Origin: Flammeovirga sp. OC4
GTDB lineage: Bacteria; Bacteroidota; Bacteroidia; Cytophagales; Flammeovirgaceae
Assembly: GCF_000812565.1 (NCBI RefSeq)
Contig: NZ_JTAM01000073.1
Span: 1-59,592 of the forward strand
Reading direction: 5' to 3'
Length of the DNA: 59,592 nucleotides
Made by a program: the position numbers and the translations under genes. The notes beneath the pieces were generated by a model. That model saw only the letters and a list, made by a program, of their open reading frames with translations. It searched no databases and was not told the DNA's origin. Each line of letters starts with the position of its first letter. Positions within the stretch are counted from its first letter, which is position 1. Positions 16,775-25,231 of this stretch are shown here, piece by piece.

Positions 16775-17056
16775 ATGATAGCAAACCCTTTTGAAGAACT
16801 CTTTTTAAGATTAAACTCTCTTGAATCTAAAACAGAAACTCTTCTAAAAAAAATAGATTCTATGTCTCAAGAATCTAAAGAAAACAACGACAGATTGACT
16901 ATTCAACAATTGTCACAAGAATACAGTCTTTGTAGATCAACGATCCACAAATTTATGAAAGATGGAAGACTGAAATATCATAAATTTGGTCGAAAGACTT
17001 TATTTAAAAGAGTAGATATTGAAAAATGTATTACAACTAAAGGAAAACATATGTAG
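16775..17056 (+). CDS. Helix-turn-helix excisionase-like protein
   Basis: The 93-aa protein has a short coiled N-terminus (about 5-40) and a MerR/excisionase-type HTH in residues about 45-90: LTIQQLSQEYSLCRSTIHKFM and then GRLKYHKFGRKTLFKRVDIE, the recognisable wing of the HTH_17 family. Proteins of this type in Bacteroidota mobile elements act as directionality factors for excision or as activators of the replication operon. It is first in the rightward operon controlled by the operator at 16663-16688. The specific role is inference. Confidence 0.75.
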   Translation: MIANPFEELFLRLNSLESKTETLLKKIDSMSQESKENNDRLTIQQLSQEYSLCRSTIHKFMKDGRLKYHKFGRKTLFKRVDIEKCITTKGKHM

Positions 17057-17076
17057 CACTCTCTATTCAAATTAAC

Positions 17077-17142
17077 CTGTGTATAAATAAAAAAGGTAAA
17101 ACGACTGCCATCGTAATACCTTCAGATTTTATTTGTACACAG
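17077..17142 (+). promoter_or_regulatory. 66-nt long hairpin just upstream of the DUF3987 gene
   Basis: Three nested stems align: 17077-17092 with 17127-17142 (16 bp, one G-T pair), 17093-17098 with 17117-17122 (AAGGTA/TACCTT) and 17101-17104 with 17111-17114 (ACGA/TCGT), leaving a 6-nt loop. It ends 14 bp before the start codon at 17157. It could be a replication-origin hairpin, or an mRNA structure limiting translation of the replication gene. No T run follows, so it is not a normal terminator. Confidence 0.65.
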
Positions 17143-17156
17143 TACAATTATACTAG

Positions 17157-18548
17157 ATGATAAAGTTAAACAATTCACCAGACTTGAACAATATTTCAAG
17201 TCTGGAAGATACTGTATTGCCCAAAAATACATTAAAATCAGAGGTGAAATACCCTTTTCCACTTTATGTATTTTCAAAGTATATACAAGAGACTCTATTA
17301 GAATTACAGGATGTATTTTCATTTGAGAAGCCATACACTGCGATGACAACACTTGTTGTTTTAAGTGTAATTATTGGAGGAAAAATGAGGGTGATTGTGA
17401 AAAATGGTTGGACTACAATTCCAAGTATTTATACAGCTATTATTGGTAACTCAAGTATTGGTAAATCGCCAGCTATCAAAATCATTTTGAAAGTACTTAC
17501 TTCTATTAATGAAAAAGAAATAGAAAGGTATGAAGCAAAGAAAGCAGAATGGGAAGCAGCTATTGTAGGAATGAATGAGACAGAGAAAAGGGAATTTATT
17601 TTAGAAAATAAAGAACCTACTCGTAAACGTTTAATCACTTCTGATGCTACACAAGAATCGTTATGTCATCTATTAGCTAAAGATTCTTTAGTGCTTTTTA
17701 AAGATGAGCTGATAGGTTGGCTAAAAAGCATGAATCAATATCGTCAAGGTGCAGATATTGAGTTTTTCTTGAGTGTATTTAATGGGCTTGTGGGTGAGGT
17801 AGATCGTGTAGGTAAGAATTTATATGTGAAAGATCCATTTCTTTCAATAATAGGAGGAATTCAACCTAGCATTTTGCCTCAACTTACAAAGAATGGAAAT
17901 GGGGATAATGGATTTTTATATCGAATTCTTTTTGTCATGCCAGAGAGTGAGAGTGTGAACTACCTCTCAGAGAAAGAGCTTTCTAGTAATCGTTTAGATA
18001 CGTTCTATAAGAAAATGGAAGGGTTGTATGATGCCTTACAGGACGAGGAAATGAGATATATTCCTTTATCTCAGGAGGCAAGAACCTACTTCATCAGTAG
18101 CTTCAATCATTATTTGAAAGTAGCATCTGAAACAAAGGATGATGCTATTATTTCCGCTTATAAGAAAGTTGGTGATTACATGCCACGTTTTGCATTGTTG
18201 CTTGAAGTGCTTCATCAATTATTTGATGATAAAATTGGCGTACATGTGGAGAGTATTTCGTTAGCAAGCATGGAAAAAGCTAAATTGCTTTGTGATTATT
18301 TCATTGGAACCGCAAATGTAGTGTTAGAGCAAACTCATGGTAAATCTACATTACAAGGTAATCATCAATCCTTTTTAGATTTGATACCTGAAAATACACT
18401 TGTAACAACATCTGAACTTCATAAAATCGCTGAACAAGTGGGTATTAAAACGTCAAACTTCAAAAATAGGTTGCTCCCAAAATTACTTGAAAAAGGGATG
18501 CTGAAGAAGACAGATAAAAGGGGGGAATATATCAAAAACGTCAGCTAG
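17157..18548 (+). CDS. DUF3987 family ATPase (mobile-element replication protein)
   Basis: The 463-aa protein has the DUF3987 pattern: an N-terminal segment with PFPLYVFSKYIQ, a Walker A GNSSIGKS (97-104), a Walker B-like LVLFKDEL (D183, E184) followed by GWLKSMNQYRQGADIEF, and a downstream RILFVMPE. The last 60 residues form a winged-helix-like end (TSELHKIAEQVGI). Family members are primase/helicase-associated proteins of integrative elements and phages. It lies behind a 66-nt hairpin and ahead of the toprim-like gene, so it probably belongs to the island's replication unit. Its stop codon abuts repeat copy A. Confidence 0.78.
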   Translation: MIKLNNSPDLNNISSLEDTVLPKNTLKSEVKYPFPLYVFSKYIQETLLELQDVFSFEKPYTAMTTLVVLSVIIGGKMRVIVKNGWTTIPSIYTAIIGNSSIGKSPAIKIILKVLTSINEKEIERYEAKKAEWEAAIVGMNETEKREFILENKEPTRKRLITSDATQESLCHLLAKDSLVLFKDELIGWLKSMNQYRQGADIEFFLSVFNGLVGEVDRVGKNLYVKDPFLSIIGGIQPSILPQLTKNGNGDNGFLYRILFVMPESESVNYLSEKELSSNRLDTFYKKMEGLYDALQDEEMRYIPLSQEARTYFISSFNHYLKVASETKDDAIISAYKKVGDYMPRFALLLEVLHQLFDDKIGVHVESISLASMEKAKLLCDYFIGTANVVLEQTHGKSTLQGNHQSFLDLIPENTLVTTSELHKIAEQVGIKTSNFKNRLLPKLLEKGMLKKTDKRGEYIKNVS

Positions 18549-18665
18549 TGTATACTATGTAGATTTTGTATACTAAGTGGAAAAATCACCCATTTCAATA
18601 TCAAAAATACAGTTTTTCAAAGGAATGTTAGTCTACATTGTGTGTATACTATGATGTAGACTAAC
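18549..18665 (-). repeat. GTATAC repeat, copy A (inverted orientation)
   Basis: Inverted copy of a unit of about 115 bp also found at 21838-21955 and 22780-22895. It contains GTTAGTCTACAT (18627-18638) inverted at 18654-18665, with GTATAC in the loop, and two more GTATAC boxes at the other end (18550-18575). It fills the gap between the DUF3987 gene and the toprim-like gene and so lies in the latter's promoter region. Confidence 0.75.
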
Positions 18666-18692
18666 ACCCAAAAATTAATTAATTCATTTAAT

Positions 18693-19850
18693 ATGACATT
18701 TTCAAATCAAAAAACATGGAGTATCAGTCTGGATACCCGAAGGGGAGATCACACCCCAAAGAAAGTGGTATGCCCCAATTGTGGGAAGAAAAAATTAGTA
18801 AGATATTTCAATTTTGAAACCAATGAATACCTCCAAAATGATGAAGGAAGGTGTGACCGCCAAGAGAAATGTGGTTATCATAAAAAGCCTACTTATTCTA
18901 AAAATGATGTGATCTTTCGACCTAAAAAAATTACTGTCAAAGAAGAGTTTGATGTCCTAGAGAAGCGGTTACTTTATCAGCAAAAAGGAGAAAGTCAATT
19001 TGCTAATTCGATATTAGACAAATTTGGAACAGGTGCCTATTGGCATTTACATCTGAAGTATCATTTGAATACTTACAACTTCAAATCGAATCATTCTTTG
19101 GATGATGCAGTGATGTTCTGGCAAATCGATAAGCAGAACCGAATTCGCACTGCTAAAATAATGAAATACGACCCACAATTGAAACGAGTGAAGAGTGGAT
19201 ATTCAACGGATTGGTTACATAGTATTTTAATGAAAGAAGGAAAACTAAACTCAAACTTTCACTTAAAGCAATGCTTCTTTGGAGAACACCTATTGAATCA
19301 AGATTTGAATAAAACTATTGCTATTGTAGAGTCTGCAAAAACAACGTTACTGGGGGAGCTTTGGAAGCCACAATATATATGGTTATCGACAGAAGGATTG
19401 AATGGTTTGACTCTTGATAAAGCAGAAGCATTAATAGGTCGTAAGGTAATTCTAATACCTGACTTTAGTGAACAATCTAGAGAACTATGGAAAGAAAAAG
19501 CAAAGGATATCCAATTGAAATACCAAGTGGATATACAGCTCTCAAACATAGGAGAATCATTAAATGACGGCTCTGATTTAGCCGATCTAATCCTAAGTGA
19601 CAAAGAAATAATCAATAGTATCAAACAACGTTTTGGCAACGACTTAATGCTACACCCTAAAAATATAGTAGGACTTTATAAACCACTGTTTAAGAGTGGA
19701 TATTCATATTCTTTTATGGATATGCAGGATATTTTAAGTGGTTGTAATACAGGTGTATATCCTGTATTTCCATGTATGGATAAAGTAATGATCTCATTAA
19801 TCGAATGGGGTTGCAAAGAAATAATTAATGATAACAAAATAATATTTTAA
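18693..19850 (+). CDS. Toprim-like / primase-type protein (DUF6371-like)
   Basis: The 385-aa protein has an N-terminal zinc ribbon (C27, C30, C54, C60 with H63 nearby; CPNC and CDRQEKCGYH) and a toprim-like core with TIAIVESAKTTLLG (E213) and VILIPDFSEQ. This is the arrangement of DUF6371-type and related CHC2-toprim proteins that serve as primase-like factors in Bacteroidota mobile elements. The second acidic pair of a standard toprim (DxD) is seen only as PDFS, so catalysis is uncertain. It ends 1 nt before the next gene. Confidence 0.68.
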   Translation: MTFSNQKTWSISLDTRRGDHTPKKVVCPNCGKKKLVRYFNFETNEYLQNDEGRCDRQEKCGYHKKPTYSKNDVIFRPKKITVKEEFDVLEKRLLYQQKGESQFANSILDKFGTGAYWHLHLKYHLNTYNFKSNHSLDDAVMFWQIDKQNRIRTAKIMKYDPQLKRVKSGYSTDWLHSILMKEGKLNSNFHLKQCFFGEHLLNQDLNKTIAIVESAKTTLLGELWKPQYIWLSTEGLNGLTLDKAEALIGRKVILIPDFSEQSRELWKEKAKDIQLKYQVDIQLSNIGESLNDGSDLADLILSDKEIINSIKQRFGNDLMLHPKNIVGLYKPLFKSGYSYSFMDMQDILSGCNTGVYPVFPCMDKVMISLIEWGCKEIINDNKIIF

Positions 19851-19851
19851 A

Positions 19852-20880
19852 ATGAGAAAAATTGAATTAGCAAACTATATAAAATTGGTTGATAGTTATG
19901 CTGAATTATTAGAATCAAGACCTTATGGAATGCGTTATAAGGCACTCTACAAAACAGTTCATGTATTGGTTTATTTTCTACCAATTATGAGTATTTGCTC
20001 AGGAGTCTGGTTTGTGAAATCAACATTTGATTTACTCTTTCAACCTATAGTCGCATTAATTACTTCAGCAATTGTGATATTGATTTGGGAGTATGCAAAG
20101 TCAGTGAGTATTTCGTCTTTGTTTCAATCTAAATATAGAAAAGAACCCATTGGTTTATTGACAATATTAGCTTTGATATTTAGCCTAGGGAGTATTTATT
20201 TTTCTTGTAAAGGAATTGATCAATGGTATGTTGAAGTAAAGTTAGATACGACTGAAATAACAGCAAATTATTCGTCTAATAAGAGTTCGTTGGATAGTAT
20301 CGCTGAGACAAGGAAAAGTTTCTATGAAACAAAGCTCTTACATCTGGATAAGGCAAGTAAGAAACGCTGGGGACAGATGCTTACAAAGGAAGAAAATTTA
20401 AGGGTTTTACAGTATGAAGATCGTTTAAGACAAATTGATTTGAATCTTCAAAACGATAAGAAGAAGCTAGAAGACACCTATCAAACCAAGATTAAGAAGT
20501 TAAGGAATGAAAGTGAAGAACCTAGAATTATTTTGGTGATATTATTCCTTCTCATTGACTTAGGAATTGCATTTGGTTATTGGTTTATCGTCTACTACCA
20601 ATATCAATCTGTCAACGAACTTTCCACGCTTATTAAAATAAAGCCAGATTGGAAAACAGCACTAACATCATTACATGAAGAACTACATGACCATGACATA
20701 AAACAAGGAAATCATAATGATAAAGACGGTTTGCCTAGTACCGACCCTCTTTCTTCAATCAAAGAAAAAGAAGAAGCACTCTTGTCTGCAATACATAATG
20801 GATGCAGAGACATGAGGAAACTATGCAGTTTAGGGTTTAATCCCTCACAAGTTAAACAAGCTCTAAAGGAGCAAAACTAA
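19852..20880 (+). CDS. Membrane protein with internal coiled coil, unknown function
   Basis: Four hydrophobic segments are visible: about 36-55, 62-80, 100-118 and 226-248. Between the third and fourth is a charged region of about 105 residues (120-225) with heptad-like spacing, probably a coiled coil. The C-terminal 90 residues are hydrophilic and end in a short helical motif (MRKLCSLGFNPSQVKQAL) that resembles an HTH. It begins 1 nt after the toprim-like gene and is followed 11 bp later by an HTH gene, so it belongs to the element's operon. Such proteins recur in Bacteroidota integrative elements, possibly in mobilisation or entry control; I cannot name a family. Confidence 0.65.
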   Translation: MRKIELANYIKLVDSYAELLESRPYGMRYKALYKTVHVLVYFLPIMSICSGVWFVKSTFDLLFQPIVALITSAIVILIWEYAKSVSISSLFQSKYRKEPIGLLTILALIFSLGSIYFSCKGIDQWYVEVKLDTTEITANYSSNKSSLDSIAETRKSFYETKLLHLDKASKKRWGQMLTKEENLRVLQYEDRLRQIDLNLQNDKKKLEDTYQTKIKKLRNESEEPRIILVILFLLIDLGIAFGYWFIVYYQYQSVNELSTLIKIKPDWKTALTSLHEELHDHDIKQGNHNDKDGLPSTDPLSSIKEKEEALLSAIHNGCRDMRKLCSLGFNPSQVKQALKEQN

Positions 20881-20891
20881 TTTCATTACAA

Positions 20892-21548
20892 ATGGAAAAA
20901 TTACAAGAACAAGTGATAGCCCTCTATGAAGAAGGGCTGTCCTATCGCAAAATTGGGGCAGAAGTAGGTTTGTCTCACGGAAAAGTAGGAGAGATTATAA
21001 GAGGAAGAGCCTCTTTGCAAGGAAATCCTCCTATGGATGGAACAGAATATGAACAGATTCATGATGATTTTGTTCCAACAGAATCGACTTCTAAGAAGTT
21101 GAAGAAAAAGTCTAAAAAAGACAAGGAAGCCAAAGCGATGAAAAAACAAATGGCTAAGATGCAAAGCGAGTTGCAGTTTTATAAAGATGAGCTTGAAAAG
21201 AGCCAATCTAAAGCGCAGGAGTTAAATGGTACCTTAGAATTTCAAGAAAAAGAAGGAAAACTTCAACAAGAGATAATAGGGCACTTTGAAGAAGTATTAG
21301 CTTTAGATGGAGTATCAATGTGCAATGAAGAGGTGTTGCATGTGTTTAATGAGCTTTGGGATTGGAAAAGGGAGGTCTCAGAAGCACCAAAACTCTTTAA
21401 AGCATTCAAAGAAGAGTATTTCCTCGTTGTCAAGCTTTCGGATTACTTTGAACAAGGACTAAGAAAATTTGACGAAAACAACTCTTTAGAGACAGTGAAG
21501 TTTAACTTCTCACCAGAAGTAGTATCAGAAATCGAATCATTCATTTAA
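20892..21548 (+). CDS. HTH protein with coiled coil
   Basis: The first 40 residues form a resolvase/Hin-type HTH (VIALYEEGLSYRKIGAEVGL then SHGKVGEIIRG). Residues about 72-140 are strongly charged, rich in Lys, Glu and Gln, and are predicted by eye to form a coiled coil. The last 80 residues are helical without a family I recognise. It may bind DNA at the element's origin or the GTATAC repeats and oligomerise through the coil, which is inference. It starts 11 bp after the membrane-protein gene. Confidence 0.65.
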   Translation: MEKLQEQVIALYEEGLSYRKIGAEVGLSHGKVGEIIRGRASLQGNPPMDGTEYEQIHDDFVPTESTSKKLKKKSKKDKEAKAMKKQMAKMQSELQFYKDELEKSQSKAQELNGTLEFQEKEGKLQQEIIGHFEEVLALDGVSMCNEEVLHVFNELWDWKREVSEAPKLFKAFKEEYFLVVKLSDYFEQGLRKFDENNSLETVKFNFSPEVVSEIESFI

Positions 21549-21560
21549 AACCGAAAAACA

Positions 21561-21770
21561 ATGCTTAATCTTTTTTTAAAGAACCATATCAATCAAGAAG
21601 AAGAATTCAACAACGAAGAGTCAATAGTAGATGTTGAAGCAGATCAAACGGAAATCATAGATGATACCTCAGAAGAAGAAGAGTCAGAAGAACCACTTTC
21701 AGGAGGTTTTACAGATGATTATTACCGATTATTGGAGAAAAAAAGAAGTACAGAAATTTATATAAAATAG
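21561..21770 (+). CDS. Small acidic protein, unknown
   Basis: A 69-aa protein with a very acidic middle (about residues 12-48, runs of Glu and Asp) and a basic end. It lies 12 bp after the HTH gene, in the same direction and just before a good terminator, so it is likely the last gene of the replication operon. Such acidic proteins may mimic DNA or bind the basic coiled-coil partner, but nothing shows this directly. Confidence 0.5.
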   Translation: MLNLFLKNHINQEEEFNNEESIVDVEADQTEIIDDTSEEEESEEPLSGGFTDDYYRLLEKKRSTEIYIK

Positions 21771-21792
21771 TACTAGCTTTTATCCCATTTTT

Positions 21793-21830
21793 AGAGCAGA
21801 TTTTCCGCAAGGAGGTCTGCTCTTTTAGTT
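21793..21830 (+). terminator. Terminator of the element core operon
   Basis: AGAGCAGA (21793-21800) pairs with TCTGCTCT (21816-21823), followed by TTTAGTTTT. It ends the run of genes that starts at 16775. Confidence 0.78.
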
Positions 21831-21837
21831 TTATACA

Positions 21838-21955
21838 GTTAGTCTACATTAAAGTATACATCGAAATGTAGACTAACTTTTATCTGAAAACTGTAAATAC
21901 AGCTCAAAATTGAAGGTTTTGGGGAGTTAGTATACAAAATATACATAGTATACAG
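21838..21955 (+). repeat. GTATAC repeat, copy B
   Basis: GTTAGTCTACATT (21838-21850) is inverted at 21865-21877 around a loop containing GTATAC. Then come ACTGTAAATACAG, a short AT-rich linker and GTTAGTATAC...ATAGTATAC (21926-21954). The order matches copy C almost base for base, and copies B and C flank the phosphoesterase gene in direct orientation. Confidence 0.8.
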
Positions 21956-22009
21956 TATTTTTTTAAAAGCTTATTTAAAGATCTATTACGTGGTGAAGGA
22001 AATCAAAAA

Positions 22010-22762
22010 TTATAAATGAATAACCTTTCCAAGATCAAAGCTTTGATGTTCTCCTAATTGTACATACCCCAATTGATTTGTGAGCATTTGTGTATTTCCA
22101 ATTTGGAAATCCATCATATTTCGGTGGCTATGACCGTATATCCAGTATTGAATTGTATTTTCAAGGATAAAATCTGTCTTATCAACACAAAATGCCTGAT
22201 TTAAAATACTACCATAGAAGTCGGGGTGGTTACATTCTTTACTTGGTAGATGATGTGTAATGACGATCTTATTTTCAGGTTTATTAATTTCAGATTGAAG
22301 GAAATCAAAACACTTTTTATGTACGTCATTATACTTTTCAATATCTATTAATTCACCATTATATTTAATACGGTGAAAATCATTCATTCTACGTTCGATG
22401 ATGGTATTATGTGGTGAAATCTTAGACCAAAGCGTAGAAAAAATCAAGCGATAACCATCAATCACGATAGAGTAGTTATTAACTAAATGAACATTGGGTA
22501 GTATATCCATGCAATAATGGTCTAGTGTAATACTTAAATCAAACCCGTTATAATATTCATGGTTGCCAGGAATCAAAAATACACGCTCAAATAGTGTAGA
22601 GACTTTTTGTATAAAATCCAATTCTGCAAAATCTTGATCTAAGTAATAGGTATCACCTGCAATAATTAATATCTCTCCTTTAACTTCTAACGGATTTTCT
22701 TTTATCCATTTTCGGTTTTCCTCAAATTCAAGATGTAAGTCAGAGCAAATTTGGATTTTCAT
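22010..22762 (-). CDS. Calcineurin-like metallophosphoesterase
   Basis: The protein has all metal-binding blocks of the calcineurin-like family: SDLHLE (D8, H10), IIAGDT (D37), PGNHEYY (N67, H68), THHLPS and YGHSHRN. With the ATG at 22762 it is 250 aa; an upstream ATG (22807) would add 15 residues that read through repeat copy C and is unlikely. The family includes phosphodiesterases for nucleotides and nucleic acids; the substrate is unknown. It lies alone on the minus strand between direct repeats B and C, which suggests it was gained as a small cassette or is regulated by the factor that binds GTATAC boxes. Confidence 0.88.
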   Translation of the reverse strand: MKIQICSDLHLEFEENRKWIKENPLEVKGEILIIAGDTYYLDQDFAELDFIQKVSTLFERVFLIPGNHEYYNGFDLSITLDHYCMDILPNVHLVNNYSIVIDGYRLIFSTLWSKISPHNTIIERRMNDFHRIKYNGELIDIEKYNDVHKKCFDFLQSEINKPENKIVITHHLPSKECNHPDFYGSILNQAFCVDKTDFILENTIQYWIYGHSHRNMMDFQIGNTQMLTNQLGYVQLGEHQSFDLGKVIHL

Positions 22763-22779
22763 AACGTAAAATTTAGGAC

Positions 22780-22895
22780 TTAGTCTACATTGAAGTATAC
22801 AGTACAATGTAGACTAACTTTGACTTAAAAACTGTAAATACAGTTCAAAATTGAATGTTTTGGGAAGTTAGTATACGAAATATATATAGTATACA
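22780..22895 (+). repeat. GTATAC repeat, copy C, upstream of the phosphoesterase gene
   Basis: TTAGTCTACATTG (22780-22792) is inverted at 22805-22817 around a GTATAC loop, followed by the shared linker and GTTAGTATAC...ATAGTATAC to 22895. It covers the likely promoter region of the minus-strand phosphoesterase gene. The remaining 285 bp up to the gene at 23181 are AT-rich, with no gene and no clear element. Confidence 0.8.
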
Positions 22896-23180
22896 TTGCC
22901 TACAAATAACCACTTAAATATAATGTTCACAACTTTTCTAAGTTTTATCTATTTTTCTTGTGTTAAACAATTGATTATTAGCTAAGTTTAAAACTACATC
23001 TTTGAATATACATCTTTTGACTTGATCGATCGATTAATAAATTATAATAAATAGGGGTTTTACCTCTTTTTTACACATTTAATAGTATAACTCTCGTATA
23101 ACTTGTCAATCACATATTTAGTTGGGATAAGTACAGTTAATTGGAGTACTATTAATATTATTTGAAAGTTTAACTACAAC

Positions 23181-24551
23181 ATGCAAAATATTTTACCTTC
23201 AGATGTTAAGACTTACGATGACATCTTAAAATACAATGAAAACCTTTATATCCCATTTCGCAAAAATGCATTGGGACAAGAGGAATATCTAAATGTGTTA
23301 CAAATCAAAGTTGATTTACTTAAAGAGGAACTATACAAATATAGAAATGATCTTGAAGGTGTTGAAAAAGATCTTCTTGAAAGCATTGGAAAGAGGCTTC
23401 AAAAAGTATTACTAAAAGAGAAAGTATTCCCAGTAAAAGATGCACCTTATGAGGGAGATTACTTTATTACATCTTCTCCTTTTGAAGAAAACCTATATTC
23501 TTTATCGACATTTCTAGATAGATTCTGTCCAAGGCAAAGTTTTTATGATCAGGTAAATTCATCTACAGGCAGATCGCATGATGATGATTATGGTGGAGTA
23601 GCTTTAAATTACTGTAAGGTGCTTACTTCTTATGCAGATGATGATATTATCGATTTGAGAAATGAATATCAAAAGCCAGAGTACTTAGGAATTCATCTTG
23701 AAACCGGAACTTTTATTAAAGTTGTAAGAGAGAAGGAAACATATATCTATCTAAAAGATTTAACCCCAGTCTCTAATTTATTACCGTTAGCCTTAGAGTA
23801 TAAGCTCACTACACCTACTAATGAATATGATGGGCTTTTATTGGATGAAAGTTATATAACACTTCTCAACAAGTATGCAGAAAAGGCTTTAAGTAGTTAT
23901 CGTGATGATGAAGCAAATGTTACTATTCAACTTACATCCGAGGCGTTTTTTGATACTTTAATTCAAGGAATCGAAACATTAAATGGGATGCATTCAGATG
24001 GAAAAGTTCATGGTAATTTTTATGCCGGTTGTATTGATTTTCTAGAAAGTAAATGGGTATTGAAAGATAGTTTAAACCTTAGCATTGGAGCAGTGAGTCC
24101 TTCAAAATACGATAAATATTTTGCACCTGAACAACTTCTTCTCCAACCTTTAGATGAAAGAACTGATATCTATTTTATAGGACTTGTGATCTTGAATTAT
24201 ATTGGAGCTCAACAATTTGGGAAGACATCGGATTATTATATTCCTGACGCTAATGGCATTGTAAAGCATCAGATATTACTTGATGAGCCATTTGTTTATA
24301 TCTCTCCTGAGAGTTCAATTTTTGAGGGAAATAGAGATAGTAAAAATAAATGGAGAGCTTTTTTAGAAAAGTGTCTTGCTTTTGATATGAATAATAGATT
24401 TAGCTCAGTAGATATTCTTCTTGAGGAATTAAAAATTTTGATTGAAAAATACCCTATTATGAAATTGGATGCAAGAGGTCTTGGAGCCTTAGGACTGAAA
24501 ACAGACGTGGCTTTGCTTAATGGAGAAGTAGTGTATGGTTATGATGTATAA
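23181..24551 (+). CDS. Protein-kinase-like protein, probably a pseudokinase
   Basis: The 456-aa protein has a C-lobe of eukaryotic-type Ser/Thr kinase form: a helix VHG before the catalytic loop (H277-G278-N279 where kinases have HRD), FAPEQ (314-318) for the APE motif, ERTDIYFIGLVILNYIG (D329) for the F-helix, and a final CLAFDMNNRFSSVDILLEEL like the H-I helices. The HRD aspartate and the DFG motif are not present, and no glycine loop or lysine/glutamate pair is clear in the N-terminal half, so it is probably non-catalytic. N-terminal residues about 1-110 are helical. It starts a group of non-core cargo genes; the next gene begins 18 bp later. Confidence 0.62.
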   Translation: MQNILPSDVKTYDDILKYNENLYIPFRKNALGQEEYLNVLQIKVDLLKEELYKYRNDLEGVEKDLLESIGKRLQKVLLKEKVFPVKDAPYEGDYFITSSPFEENLYSLSTFLDRFCPRQSFYDQVNSSTGRSHDDDYGGVALNYCKVLTSYADDDIIDLRNEYQKPEYLGIHLETGTFIKVVREKETYIYLKDLTPVSNLLPLALEYKLTTPTNEYDGLLLDESYITLLNKYAEKALSSYRDDEANVTIQLTSEAFFDTLIQGIETLNGMHSDGKVHGNFYAGCIDFLESKWVLKDSLNLSIGAVSPSKYDKYFAPEQLLLQPLDERTDIYFIGLVILNYIGAQQFGKTSDYYIPDANGIVKHQILLDEPFVYISPESSIFEGNRDSKNKWRAFLEKCLAFDMNNRFSSVDILLEELKILIEKYPIMKLDARGLGALGLKTDVALLNGEVVYGYDV

Positions 24552-24569
24552 TATTTCTAGTAGTTAGTT

Positions 24570-25136
24570 ATGATGAGAATGCAAAAGATCTTATTGATAC
24601 TAGTAGTTGTGTTAGGAGTAACTCCATTAATACATGCTCAGATGTTTACAGATCAAGATATTGAAGAAATACGTTCTGAATTTATCCAAAGTGATGAAGT
24701 TATTAAATTACAAAATAGACTATCATCCAATATTCAACCTTCTGAAGCCTTAGATATAGAATATCAGATTGATACAATGATTATATATCACATTTTTCAA
24801 ACACTTTCATATAGGGCTGGCGGTAGAATGAAAAGAACTTCTCTAGTGCTTATTTGGGAATATGATAAACTATTGAATAAGTACTATCAAAAATTAATGA
24901 GTGTTTTAAATGATGAAGAGAAAGAAAAACTAATTCTTTCTCAGAGGATGTGGATTAAATTTAGGGATCGAGAAGATGATTTTAAAGGGGTATTATCCTG
25001 TATCAATCCGGTTAAGCACGGAACTATGACTACAGAAATTTCAAATTATTATAGAAGTGAAATAATAAGACGGCGAGTGGAAGATTTTACTAACTATTTA
25101 AATTGGTATTATTTCTTTGAAGTAGAGGTACATTAA
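24570..25136 (+). CDS. Exported LprI/DUF1311-like protein
   Basis: A signal peptide is evident (MRMQKILLILVVVLGVTPLI, cleavage near HAQ/M), so the protein is exported. The rest, residues about 90-180, fits the LprI/DUF1311 pattern: LLNKYYQKLMSVL, then LILSQRMWIKFRDREDDF, and a C-terminal Arg-rich helix. In the family this domain is linked to lysozyme inhibition or cell-envelope functions. It has no Cys lipobox. It starts 18 bp after the pseudokinase gene and probably shares its transcript. Confidence 0.65.
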   Translation: MMRMQKILLILVVVLGVTPLIHAQMFTDQDIEEIRSEFIQSDEVIKLQNRLSSNIQPSEALDIEYQIDTMIIYHIFQTLSYRAGGRMKRTSLVLIWEYDKLLNKYYQKLMSVLNDEEKEKLILSQRMWIKFRDREDDFKGVLSCINPVKHGTMTTEISNYYRSEIIRRRVEDFTNYLNWYYFFEVEVH

Positions 25137-25231
25137 TTAGAAGTTTTTACGTTTTTGACTCTTTTTTTATTCAATAACAAAAAGGAGTATAACTAAATAT
25201 TTTTCAAGCAAAATAAACTTACCCATTAGTG

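Noticed and set aside
22763-22807. The upstream ATG of the phosphoesterase
   Set aside because: Its extra 15 residues come from GTATAC repeat copy C, whereas MKIQICSDLH at 22762 is the normal start of this family.
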